From positions 58,624,801-58,688,800 of the forward strand of contig NW_020312848.1 of NCBI RefSeq assembly GCF_003265705.1: DNA of 64,000 bases, written 5' to 3'. A model generated the notes under the pieces. The model saw only the letters and a list, made by a program, of their open reading frames with translations. It did no database searches and was not told the DNA's origin. Position numbers and translations under genes: made by a program. The stretch comes from Callorhinus ursinus. Lineage: Eukaryota > Chordata > Mammalia > Carnivora > Otariidae. Shown in pieces: positions 20,924 through 30,889 of this stretch (position 1 is the stretch's first letter; each line of letters starts with the position of its first letter).

Positions 20924-22395
20924 TTTTATAACACTGTATCTTTTTCTGTGTTCTCAGGAGTATTTCAATGGGAACTCAGTAGCCTTTGCTAGAGATCATT
21001 ATTTCAAATTTTAGTAAAATTTCTTTATTTTTGCTGTATAGTTCATCAAACCAATAGGTAGTAGAAAATCATCTAAGACTTTGGCAATAGAATGACTGTT
21101 GGTCTTTCCTTGTAAAGGATGAAATTTTGGGTGCTTTATAGTATTTTCTCAGATATTTGAAATATTTTGTGAAAACTGGGCAATGGAATGTCTGGTAACA
21201 TCTGAAATTCTGATTTTTACTTTGTAGTTTTTATGATTACAAAATAAGCCACCTAAACCTTTCCATACTTTTTCAAATTTTTTGGTCACAGTAGAGAAGA
21301 TATTTTTGAAATACTGTTTAGTCACACTTTTCAGGGGAGAAGTCCTCTATAGTTATGTGTTGGTAGTAAACCCACAGAAGCTGACAGATAATGATATGAA
21401 TATACACAAGACTGTGTCTTATTTTGGTGATGTTTTCCCAGTGCAATGCAACCACAGAACAGAATTCTACATGTATGCGGACTAGAAGACTACATGTTAT
21501 TAGACTCATTTTGAACAGTTGACATCAAGAAATCTCAAATGTTTTGACTTGTTTTAAGTAGGTCACAAAACTGTGTCTCACCCAACTTCTCCGTTCCTAT
21601 TGTTTTTCCATATTACTCTTTTGAAAATAATTGACTTTCATGCAACCCTTTTATCTTTTTTAAAAGCTGAAAGAGGGCCTTTATAAGCAGCAGACTAGGC
21701 AAAAAAAAAAAAAAAAAAAAGGCTTCAAAGGAAAACTGAAGCACAATTTGAAACTGTGTCACAGAGCTGGGAGCTGCTGAAACACAGAAAATGTTGTTAG
21801 CCTTATGGAGACCTGCCTGAATGGAGCATGACTTCTCCAGTAACTTCTTTGGAGAGTTGTAAGCAGTGATGCATTCACTAAAACACAGCTTTGAACCCTA
21901 CCTTTAGTTCAGTGCTAAAGGCAGTTGACAACAACTTGGGTAGCTTTTGACTCATTCCTCTAAGGTTGTCCTATTTGCATATGTATACTCCTGTCCTGGG
22001 TCTGTTCCTCTTTCTAGAATCATGAACAAAAGGAGGGTAAAAGGGAATATATCCAGGTTTTTGATGGAAGAAACCATTTGGTGCTGTCCCCTTCTCTTTC
22101 CTCAACTCAGACCCGGTCCAAGTCACACCACAATATATAGATATGAAATGTTATTAACAATGTGAAAAATATGCGGTTGTCATATAAGCAATCGGAAGAC
22201 TAAGTAGACTAAGTAGTATGTTCATAGGGCATGATCTTTTTTATCTATGGATAAGCAACAGACTACTGAATGCTTTAAACAACAACCACTTTAATATGCC
22301 TCACTGTTTTGTGAGGTATAAATACGGGCACAGCTTCAGGGTGAATTTTGTGTTTCATGCAGTACCAATGCCCCAGTGTTAGTATTTTGCTGGCA
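20924..22395. other. No feature recognised
   Basis: AT-rich unique DNA. A pure A20 run at 21701-21720 stands alone with no element attached and no matching flanks. Confidence 0.55.
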
Positions 22396-22397
22396 GT

Positions 22398-22745
22398 TAG
22401 ACTGATCTGGTTGATTCAAAATGGCTTCACTCATCTGTCTGGCATGTTGGGAAGGAAAGACTGAAGGCAGAGCTCAACTGTACCCTTCTTCCACATAATT
22501 GTAGGAACCCTCCAGATGGCCTCCCCAGCTAAGTACTTGGACATTTGGAAATCTTTCATGGTAACTCAAGTTCCAAGAGGCTAAGATAGAAGTTGCTACG
22601 TGTTTTAGAGCATGAGCACAGACCTTTATTGATCAAAGCAGTTTTGAGCCAGCCCAGATTCAAAGGAAATAAGAATATACTCCAACTCCCACTGAAAAGA
22701 GAATTAAAGAATTTGTGGCATTCTTTTATACATCTCAGGGCACAA
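22398..22745 (-). mobile_element. Old LTR-like interspersed repeat, antisense (ERVL-MaLR type suspected)
   Basis: gatctggttgattcaaaatgg then cttcactcatctgtctggc, gttccaagaggctaagatag, cccagattcaaaggaaataag and actccaactcccactgaaaag follow a mammal-wide LTR-like repeat I know in reverse orientation. The name is uncertain and no ends were resolved. Confidence 0.45.
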
Positions 22746-24555
22746 TATGTGTTCAGTGCTTAAATACCAATTTATGGAATATTTAGTGTCCTTCACTTCA
22801 GTTCCATTTGCGCATTCAGCTCAATTCAGCACTTGGCAGACAGGAATTCGCATTTGAGTACGGTGAGCGTGCATTCCCTATTCTGTGTCTGTGTCCATGC
22901 AAGCAGGTCTCTCCCCCGCCCCTTTTCTTTCTTCCCCTTTCTCCATGTCATCTGTGTTCCAGAGTGAATTTGAGGCAGCTAGCCTGAGTTTCAAAACATT
23001 TTAAAGTGTTACGTGGTAAGAGTGAAGAAGGTAATTTCTCTCTAGGAAACAATATGGCACAAGTACCATATATTCAGCAATAGGTTAACCAAGTGTTCCT
23101 TTAGAATTATAAATGAGAAACAAATCGCCAGTGGATGATGAACTGAGGCCTAACCTCTCCAAGCCCATCATCTGCTTTATCCTTACCAGAACACATTGAC
23201 GGGAGAGACAGCAAAAGCAGAACTAGTGAAATTGAAAGTGATAGGCCATGATATGGGGAGAAAAATAGCACGGTTTTCTTATCTGTTTTCCTGACTATAA
23301 TAGAATACAATTATGCAAAGGAAAGAGGGAGGGAGGGAGGTGGCCAAGGAAGGAGACCAGAAGGGGAAAGCTGAAAGCGGGGTTGGGTTGGGGAAGATGA
23401 AAAATACAAAGAAAATGAAAAAAGAGGTAGAGGAAGGAAGCATTCCTCCTAGTTACTTTCTTCATCTCAGACCCAAATAAATTGTGTCCTACCAAATATC
23501 CCTCAATACAAAATAAGCTTTATTGCTGTGATGGCTATCCCCAGATAAAATATTTTAAGCTGTTATGAACTATTAGAAGGGAAGAATTGTTTCTTTTCTT
23601 TGTTTATCCCATGGCCTTTTCAGTATTTGACACAATGCTAGGAACTGTGTATATATTAAAACCAGGTTACATGAAAGAAAATATAATTGAATCTAAACAT
23701 TTGGCCAGGTTGGGATAGAATGAAAGCATCACATGTATTGCCTTTGTTGTTACATTAAATGTACCAGTTTACATCACCTATGTAGATATCGTCTAAGTAA
23801 AGTAAAATTATTAAAATAATTAGATATTTGGGAATGGGCATAAAGTCTTTTTACACTTTCTTAATAAATGATTGCAGACTTATTTGAGGGTATGTCTAAG
23901 ACAGGTAGGTAAGTATTAACATATATCCAGTGAACATCACAATTATATTTAGAATTAGTTTTTTTCCCCATAATGTACAGTGTCCTTATGCTTATTCAAC
24001 ACCAAGCCACCATTGCCCTATAGCTTAACACTACCCATTTGTGTAGCAGAAATGTGTCTTACTTCCAGGCCTCTATTTTAGGAATCTGGAATGAGAATGC
24101 CATCATAAGGAAGACTATTCTCAGAATCTCAAGTCATTAAAAACAAATCTACACAAATCTATATTGGAGAGCCAAAGTCATCCTCAGTTGAACACAAGGA
24201 ACACCTTGTCAATATAGATTAAGAAATACATCATCTCTAATTTTGTATTTCTCTTTTATATTGAATGGTACAGTGTATATATGTAGATAAATTTTTAGAA
24301 CGTGCACATCAAAATTTTATGCAAATCTAAAAAATGTAGCTTGACAAATACCATTATAAAGTTATATAGCTAACAGAAATGGTTCCTGGAAAGTAATTAT
24401 CATGTTTACATGACCATGATTTTGTAGTCATTTTGTCAGTTTCTGGAATCAGTTATAATGTATATGTAAATTAAAAAAAATTCATTTGAAAGTATCAAGT
24501 TATAATGCCTTTATACAAACTTTATTAACTACCATAGAATTTAACTAAAGTCTCT
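22746..24555. other. No feature recognised apart from a purine-rich patch
   Basis: Unique DNA. A purine-rich stretch at about 23318-23440 includes gggagggagggaggtgg and ggggttgggttgggg. Some L2-like wording occurs near 23560-23650 (atttgacacaatgctaggaac) but is too weak to call. Confidence 0.5.
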
Positions 24556-24559
24556 GCTT

Positions 24560-24614
24560 TGTGTGTGTGAATGTGTGTGTATGTGTGCATATATGTGTGT
24601 GTGTGTGTGTGTGT
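24560..24614. repeat. Interrupted (TG)n microsatellite
   Basis: TG tracts broken by aatg, atg and catata interruptions, ending in about 11 pure TG units. Confidence 0.9.
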
Positions 24615-24710
24615 ATACATGTAGTATATATAGTATTTCCTTATAATGTCTGAAGCTTTATTAGCATTATAATATTATGTGCCTTATCACTTGTTTAAAA
24701 TGGTTATTTA

Positions 24711-24917
24711 GAGGCACCTGGGTGGCCCAGTCAGTTAAGTGTCTGACTCTTGGTTTTGGCTCAGATCATGATCTCAGCATTGTGAGCTCAAGCCCCGCAT
24801 CGGGCTCTGTCCTGGGCATAGAGCCTGCTTAAGATTCTCTCTCTGCCTCTGTCCCTTCCTCCCCCACCCCACTCATGCTCTCTCTCTCTCTCTCTCAAAA
24901 AACAAAAACAAAACACA
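24711..24917 (+). mobile_element. CAN-SINE, sense
   Basis: Head gaggcacctgggtggcccag, middle gcctctgtcccttcctcccc, (TC)n and CAAAA-rich tail. Approximate target duplication ggttattta / gtttattta (24702-24710 and 24921-24929). Confidence 0.92.
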
Positions 24918-24929
24918 AAAGTTTATTTA

Positions 24930-26028
24930 AAGCAATCTGCATCATATTTTTCAAAGAAGAAGAAGCAACAGAGACTATATTTATTTAGCAGTATTGTTTT
25001 ATTAAAACTATTCCTAGAGGCAAGGATCTCCACTATTTATTTGCGGAGGCTTATGGTTTTTTTAATATTTTTTTTCTGGTTCAGAGAAAAATAATCAAAA
25101 GAAGACAGCAACTTCTTTAACTTATTATTCATGCATCTCATAAATTTAATCTTCTAAATTTTCTGGTATTTGTATACAAAAAACACTTTATATAGGAAAT
25201 TTTAGGAACTGTGTGTTTTGGGCATGCTTTCCACTATCAACCATGAAATTCAATAGAAAATAAATATCACTGTATTGCAAACTTCACTTAAATAGTTTCT
25301 ATTGTGGAAATTTCTCAATTAAATTTTAGGATATTCTTTTTCCTCTTTAAACCCTGCAGCTAACTTACTTTCGAAATTTAAATAGTTGTGGAAGAAAAAT
25401 GTATATAGAGATGGCTTGATAACAAATATGGAAATTAAAATGCTTATATAGTAATTTCAAGATACTTAATGCATAAAATAAGTCCACGCATATATAGTTT
25501 GGGCAGAAAATACAGCACATACTACATGTAAGGTGATATGCTGTGGGCTAGAAATTTAATAATTAATGCACACGCTCTGGACACAGTTAAGGAGATTTTC
25601 TGCGAGAAAAGGTATATTCAACTTGAATCAAAATGTATTCTGTGGTGACATGAAATATTTCAAATATTATTCTTTAGCTCTAAAACATGGTCAGAATTTT
25701 TGCAGGTTAAATCAAGAATCTAAAAGAATTTTAAATTTAAATCATTATTTCTCTCAGAGTCAGAAACAAGTTTATCATTTAACCAAACATCTCATATAAT
25801 CTAATTGTTCTCCATTAACCTTGACAAATAAAAATTCACTCAAGAGACAGTCTATTTCATTATTTTCGGGTTCCTATAGAGTAAAATATTTACTTAAAAT
25901 GAGCCCAAACCTGCTGGTTGTCATTCTCAGGTGCTTGGGGGAGTGGGGAAGGGGGATATAGATAGTTTTACTATTGAAATCTTAACATTCTATCTATACC
26001 ACTCAATTATATATTCATTTACTCTTTT
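24930..26028. other. No feature recognised
   Basis: AT-rich unique DNA; open frames are short and unremarkable. Confidence 0.55.
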
Positions 26029-26029
26029 T

Positions 26030-26165
26030 TTAAATGTCTGTCTTCCCCACTGGAATACAATTTCCACAAGAATGAGGATTTTGTTTTGTTGACTCTTGTT
26101 TCCTAAGCAATTAGAACTCTTTCCCAATGAAAGGTGTTTCATGAATATTGGATGAATAAACAAAT
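26030..26165 (+). mobile_element. L2 3' end
   Basis: actggaatacaatttccaca, gaggattttgttttgttgac, and ttggatgaataaacaaata follow the L2 terminal region (gtaagctccatgagggcagg ... gaatgaatgaa). Confidence 0.65.
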
Positions 26166-26217
26166 ACAATATAATAGTTATAAAGTAGAGAGTGGCAGAT
26201 GTTTTTGATGAACCAGC

Positions 26218-26640
26218 ACATTTGCCTTGGGCCATCTGAGGTCACCTGTCGCTATAGACTGTTTCCAAGTAGCTAACTGCTTCTTAACCAGAGGCCCTGC
26301 ATCTGTTTTCCTTCTCTGCCTGAGAGCTTTCTCCACCACTAAGGGAGCTTACTCGCCCCCCATCAGATGCAATTCTGTAGAATTGAGAGCAATGCTCCAC
26401 CAGTGCAGGGTGAGAGTTAATAGGAAAGCGGTGGAGTCTGCCTGCCCTCCACTAAGTCAGCCCTGGGGTTTGTTCCACAGTGCTTCTCAGAGGCCCTCAC
26501 CCCCAGGCAGGATTGAGCCTTAGTTGTTCTTCAGAGCAACTTGCTCCTTAATACATTCGTCATTGGCTTTTCTCTGTCCCACTTTCCCCATTGTTTTCCC
26601 TGTCCTTCTCAGGACTCTACTTTGGAGAACCCAAACTATG
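26218..26640 (+). mobile_element. Old ERVL-type LTR fragment (family uncertain)
   Basis: GC-richer 420 bp with ggtcacctgtcgctatagac at the left and gcaacttgctccttaataca, then aggactctactttggagaac, at the right. This resembles the R/U5 side of LTR33- or MLT2-like LTRs. The 98-codon frame at 26227-26523 lies inside it and shows no protein family; I read it as chance. Confidence 0.4.
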
Positions 26641-26647
26641 GACACTT

Positions 26648-26690
26648 AAAAGTCATCAAGGATGAAAAAAAAAAAAAGTCATCAAGGATG
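26648..26690 (+). mobile_element. Insertion consisting only of poly(A), with a 17-bp target duplication
   Basis: aaaagtcatcaaggatg is present at 26648-26664 and again at 26674-26690, separated by nine A. The first copy starts inside TTAAAA (26646-26651), the L1 endonuclease site. The structure is that of an L1-driven insertion whose cDNA stopped within the tail, so no source element can be named. A template-slippage duplication is the alternative. Confidence 0.8.
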
Positions 26691-27081
26691 ATATTTCCTC
26701 TGAGCATTGCTTATTATTTCATCAAGTTGAAGTTAATGAGCAAATGCATAAGAATTAACCATTTTTATTTTCTTATTTGTCTGAATTAGGGGAAAAAATT
26801 CAGGAGTCATTAAAATTATGCATCAAAAATTATGCGTCAAATAGTTTGATGAATACTTACAAAGTACTAATAGATTTCAAATATGTTTTGTCCAGTATTG
26901 TGTATTCATCCTTATGATTTATGTCAGTGCCTAGCTCCCTACTGCTCCTAAGTACCCTGCTAGGTTTAAACTGTAGAAAAGAACCCATCTTATGTAAAGC
27001 ATAGATCATCTCATTTCATGTTTAACAATTATTTTCCCTGGATCTTAAAAAATTATATTTCAAGATAAATAGTTAAAACAT
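26691..27081. other. No feature recognised
   Basis: AT-rich unique DNA; a short direct repeat aaaaattatg...caaaaattatg lies near 26812-26834. Confidence 0.5.
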
Positions 27082-27091
27082 AGGAGAATGA

Positions 27092-27160
27092 TGGAACACT
27101 ACATCAAAAACTAACAATGTAATGTATGGTGACTAACATAACATAATAAAAATTTAAAAA
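27092..27160 (+). mobile_element. 69-bp L1 3' terminus with target duplication
   Basis: Only the last bases of L1 (tggaacactacatcaaaaac through aacataataaaaatttaaa) were copied. Perfect 10-bp duplication aggagaatga at 27082-27091 and 27161-27170. One of the shortest L1 insertions whose limits can be seen directly. Confidence 0.92.
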
Positions 27161-27170
27161 AGGAGAATGA

Positions 27171-27880
27171 AATCTTTTGTATATTATTGATAAGAATTTT
27201 TACACTTTGTGTATAATCCTTCCAAATGTCATTTTGATTATTTGTTTTCTAGTGAATTTTCAACTACATTCCATTTTTGAAACACCTCTTTTTGAAAAGA
27301 TAAGCTTTAAAAATGAAGTTGAAAAGAAATTTGCAATAACTGATTTTTAACTTTAAATGAGAAACATCAAAACTGATATGTTTTTATACATTATTTACTT
27401 AGCAATGGTAATTTTTGATGTTTGGCATATTTGTGTGATTTAGCAAAATCATGTAAAATGAAATCCATCCTTTTCATTATCAAAAACATATTACTAGCTA
27501 ACCCATGTGAAGAGAAAGTGAAAAAAAAGAGAGAGAGAGAGAGAGAGACTCTACATTTGATGAGAGGGTTCTTTCTTAGAATCTCTCTGTGTATGTGCTA
27601 TGTAAGAAGGTAGCATTAAAATTACTATGCCTTGTTGCTAAATCAAATGACCATAATGAGTTCCTTGGTGTTTACATAAGCCTCGTAATTACAGTGTTTA
27701 GAAAAACAGGCAAGTTTATTTCACTTTCACGTAATAGTTCTAAATTAATAGCATTTACAAGACAATTCTGTTCTGCATGGACATTCAGAAACTTGGACAT
27801 CTTCCACATCATGGTGCAGCCACATCCCATTGTCTCAAAGCTGAATCACTATGGTCCCTAACTGTTCTCCCAGCAGAAAG
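27171..27880. other. No gene; (GA)n tract at 27528-27548
   Basis: AT-rich unique DNA with a ~10-unit GA microsatellite. Overlapping frames at 27422-27861 are unrelated to any family I know. Confidence 0.55.
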
Positions 27881-27881
27881 G

Positions 27882-28078
27882 ATAAGGCCACTATCTTGAG
27901 GACTAAACATGGAAGTGGAAAACATTACTTTTGCTCACATTCCATTGATAATTACTTAGAGAGACATACCTCACTACAAGGGAAGAGGGAAATATACTCT
28001 TACCATGTTACCAGAAAGAAGGAAAGTCACAGTTTGGAGGACCACTCACTGTTCCCTAAGCAAATGGTTAGGGCTTAG
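27882..28078 (-). mobile_element. Old LTR-like repeat fragment, antisense
   Basis: acttttgctcacattccatt, tcactacaagggaagaggga, actcttaccatgttaccaga and aggaccactcactgttccc follow a mammalian LTR-like repeat (cacttctgctcacattccattgg ... gctgcaagggaggctggg) in reverse. Family name not fixed. Confidence 0.5.
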
Positions 28079-29055
28079 TCACTGCTAGGTATAAAAACAT
28101 TTCATGTAATTTTAGAATTCTTGAGATTGGCATAAGTTTAAAAGGCAGTGTGTGTAATATTCATTCCCATTGTGTTTGCTTAATAACTGTTGACCAGTGT
28201 TATGACCAAGGATTTTAGTTTCTAATGTATAAATTAAATCTAGTTTATGACATGTTTTAATAAAATATTAATGTAAAGCAATTAGTAACTTGTCACAATC
28301 AAAGAAGTTTAGTAACAAAATGTCTCATGTAGGCATGTCTAACTACTTGAGCATAGATTCGTTTCAAAATTATTACAGAATCATTCTGATTCATAACACT
28401 GCTAGATTTTGGCCAAAGCTGAAATATAGCAATTGCAATCATTGCACACATTCTTCCTTGGTGATAAAATTCATGGCGCTGAGCATGTAGGCAAGGACAG
28501 CTTCATTTTTTTTCAATGAGCTTATGTGTACATTAATAACATAACAAATGAATAATCCTCAAACCCTCTTCTATTGCTTAGAAGCAATCTATTGCCCCTT
28601 AAAGAACAGAGAATATCAGTAATTTTATCTTCCAACACATCCTAACATATAGTTGGAGAAATTGATAAGCCAAATGCACAACAGTGTTAGAAACATTTGC
28701 ACTTTAAATATTCATCACTGTAATTATAATTATTTAAAATAATTGCCTCAGCCTTTTGTTTCAGAAACATCAAGCTTCTTTGCATTGTTTTGTTGTGTAG
28801 AGATTGAAAACTGCATATTTAAAATTGATGATTTGTATACAAGACTATAGCATTAATTTTACAAAACAGAAAACCAGAATGAGTCAACTTGATAATGGTG
28901 TCATCCAGCTTCATGAAATAATTTTTCAGTAGTACTTAGTTTTGAAATAAAATAGACCTAATAGTAAGGACATAAAAAATACAAAGGTATTTATCTACTT
29001 TACTCAGTGTGTAGATTGTATTATTTATTCATGATATTTCCTCTTTTCCTCACTC
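28079..29055. other. No feature recognised
   Basis: Unique AT-rich DNA. Confidence 0.55.
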
Positions 29056-29059
29056 TTGC

Positions 29060-29420
29060 CATGGTTTAATGTGGGGGAAAACATTGTACTTTCCCACTGA
29101 CCTTTGCCTTAGCCAGGTAATTTTTTTTTTGACCAGTAGAATGCAAATAAAACAGAGTTTGCCATTACTGAGCAGAGGTATTTAGAGACATTATGTGTTT
29201 CCATTCGCCACTCTAAGGACACATCTCATATAAGATATGCTTCTTCATCCTGGTTCTCAAATCGAGGAAACACATGGAGATATATTTCACCCAGCTTGCA
29301 TCCTACATCCAAGTCCAGCAAAGATAAACCCAGTAGAGCTCTGAAGAGTCACAGTAAACTCTCAGATGCTAAAGCAAGACATAAATGTAAGCCATTGTAA
29401 ACATCAGAGTTGCCAGTTGA
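29060..29420 (+). mobile_element. Possible MaLR/MLT1-like LTR fragment
   Basis: ttgaccagtagaatgcaaat, tccattcgccactctaagg, gaggaaacacatggagatat, ccaagtccagcaaagataaac and cataaatgtaagccattgtaa follow, loosely, an old mammalian LTR-like repeat (ccaatgggatg ... gagaaacacatggagcagag ... ttttaagccactgag). Tentative. Confidence 0.4.
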
Positions 29421-30844
29421 ATGTTGTGCGTAATTACAACAAAACCAGGCTAAAAGAAGTGACACCAGATATAGAATGTTGCCATAACAAAACCTCAGTG
29501 GTGTGGCATTGACATTAGAGATACATGGTTGTCGACCATTAGGCTGTTACTATAGACAGAAAATATTCAACCCATGTATAATAGTAGTACAAAATTTGGT
29601 AAAACTGTAACCTGAAATAACTTTGGGGTAGAAATGTTCCTAATGAATTCCTGAATGAGGGCACAGAAGTTCCTTGAGCTGAGGTGATTTATGCTAGTTC
29701 TGAGCAGGAACAATATGAGGCATTGCATGTTTCTATTTACTCCTCTTGCTTTCTTCCTCTTTCATGAAACCCCACATCCCAGAGGAGAGGTGTTCTTTCA
29801 GTTTGTGTCCTAGAATGAGAAGACACGTGGCACAGACTTAATCCTAACACTTAGTCTGTGGCCAATCACAGCTAAATCTAGCAGAGATAATCTCAGCAAA
29901 TCACAGTATAGCTCAGTAGAGAAGCAGCCAAAACTGCATAGATCTGGGAGTGATTAACAAACGTTTGTCACTGTCACTCACTGGGTTTCAAGGTTATTAT
30001 ACATATATGGCATGGTAGATATAGATAATTACATTTTCACGTTCACTGCCAAAAATATATTTTATGTCATTAAAGTATTTTGAAAACAAATATTTGGTTT
30101 TTTTCTTTTCTACAATAATATTTTAAAGTATTAATGAAATGATTGTATTTATAATCCATCTAGATGTTTATCCTTTTATAGTTTTGTATTATATTGCTGC
30201 CCTATATTTTAGAATCTTCATATAGATAAGTAACCTTTTCAAAGTACTATTTCACTTGATGTATGTATCTGGGATATCACTTTAGGTTCTTGAAGGGAAA
30301 GTTGGCTCAGCGGTTGAGCCAATTAAAAAATAATAATTTCGGTGAAATTAGCTGGTGTTTGAATTGCATATAATATTGTAATTAAGGAATACATCAATAA
30401 TTTACCTAGAGATAATGTTTTAGCAGGCAATGTTTAAAAGAATTTAGACTAATGAATTACAAAATCATTCACAAAATCAGTCATTATCTATAAAAGATTC
30501 CTTCAATAATTTGTCTGATGTTCAGATTTTAGATTTGTAATTACAGGGTTTTAGAAGCTACTACAATCAGCTGTATGCATCAATAACTTTCCAAAAAAAT
30601 AAAATATTGTATGCTAAATCAGACTTTCCATGATGAATAAAAAGGTAGATTTATTTTAAAAATGAATGTGTTTGTAGCTAATATACAGTATTTTGATCTA
30701 AATTTCAGGCTAAAAGAAAGTTGGTAATAGGCAGAAGAGAATATAATAATAGTTTTGATGCAAGTGGACTGACTCTGCAAACCTAAGTGAAGGTCCCACA
30801 GGACCAGCCAAGAGGGTTCTAGGCTTGTGCAGAATAGAAATCAA
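29421..30844. other. No firm feature
   Basis: Mostly unique DNA. 29800-29930 repeats LTR-like wording (agaagacacgtggcacagac, ctagcagagataatctcagc) and may be another piece of the old repeat just upstream. No gene signal seen. Confidence 0.45.
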
Positions 30845-30889
30845 ATGTGAGAGCTTGGGAGCAAGATGGCGGAGGAGTAGGAGACCTAG

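Noticed and set aside
21701..21720. A20 run as a retrotransposon tail
   Set aside because: No element upstream and no flanking duplication; treated as a simple A run.
26227..26523. 98-codon frame as a small gene
   Set aside because: Lies inside an LTR-like repeat; no domain, signal or conserved motif.
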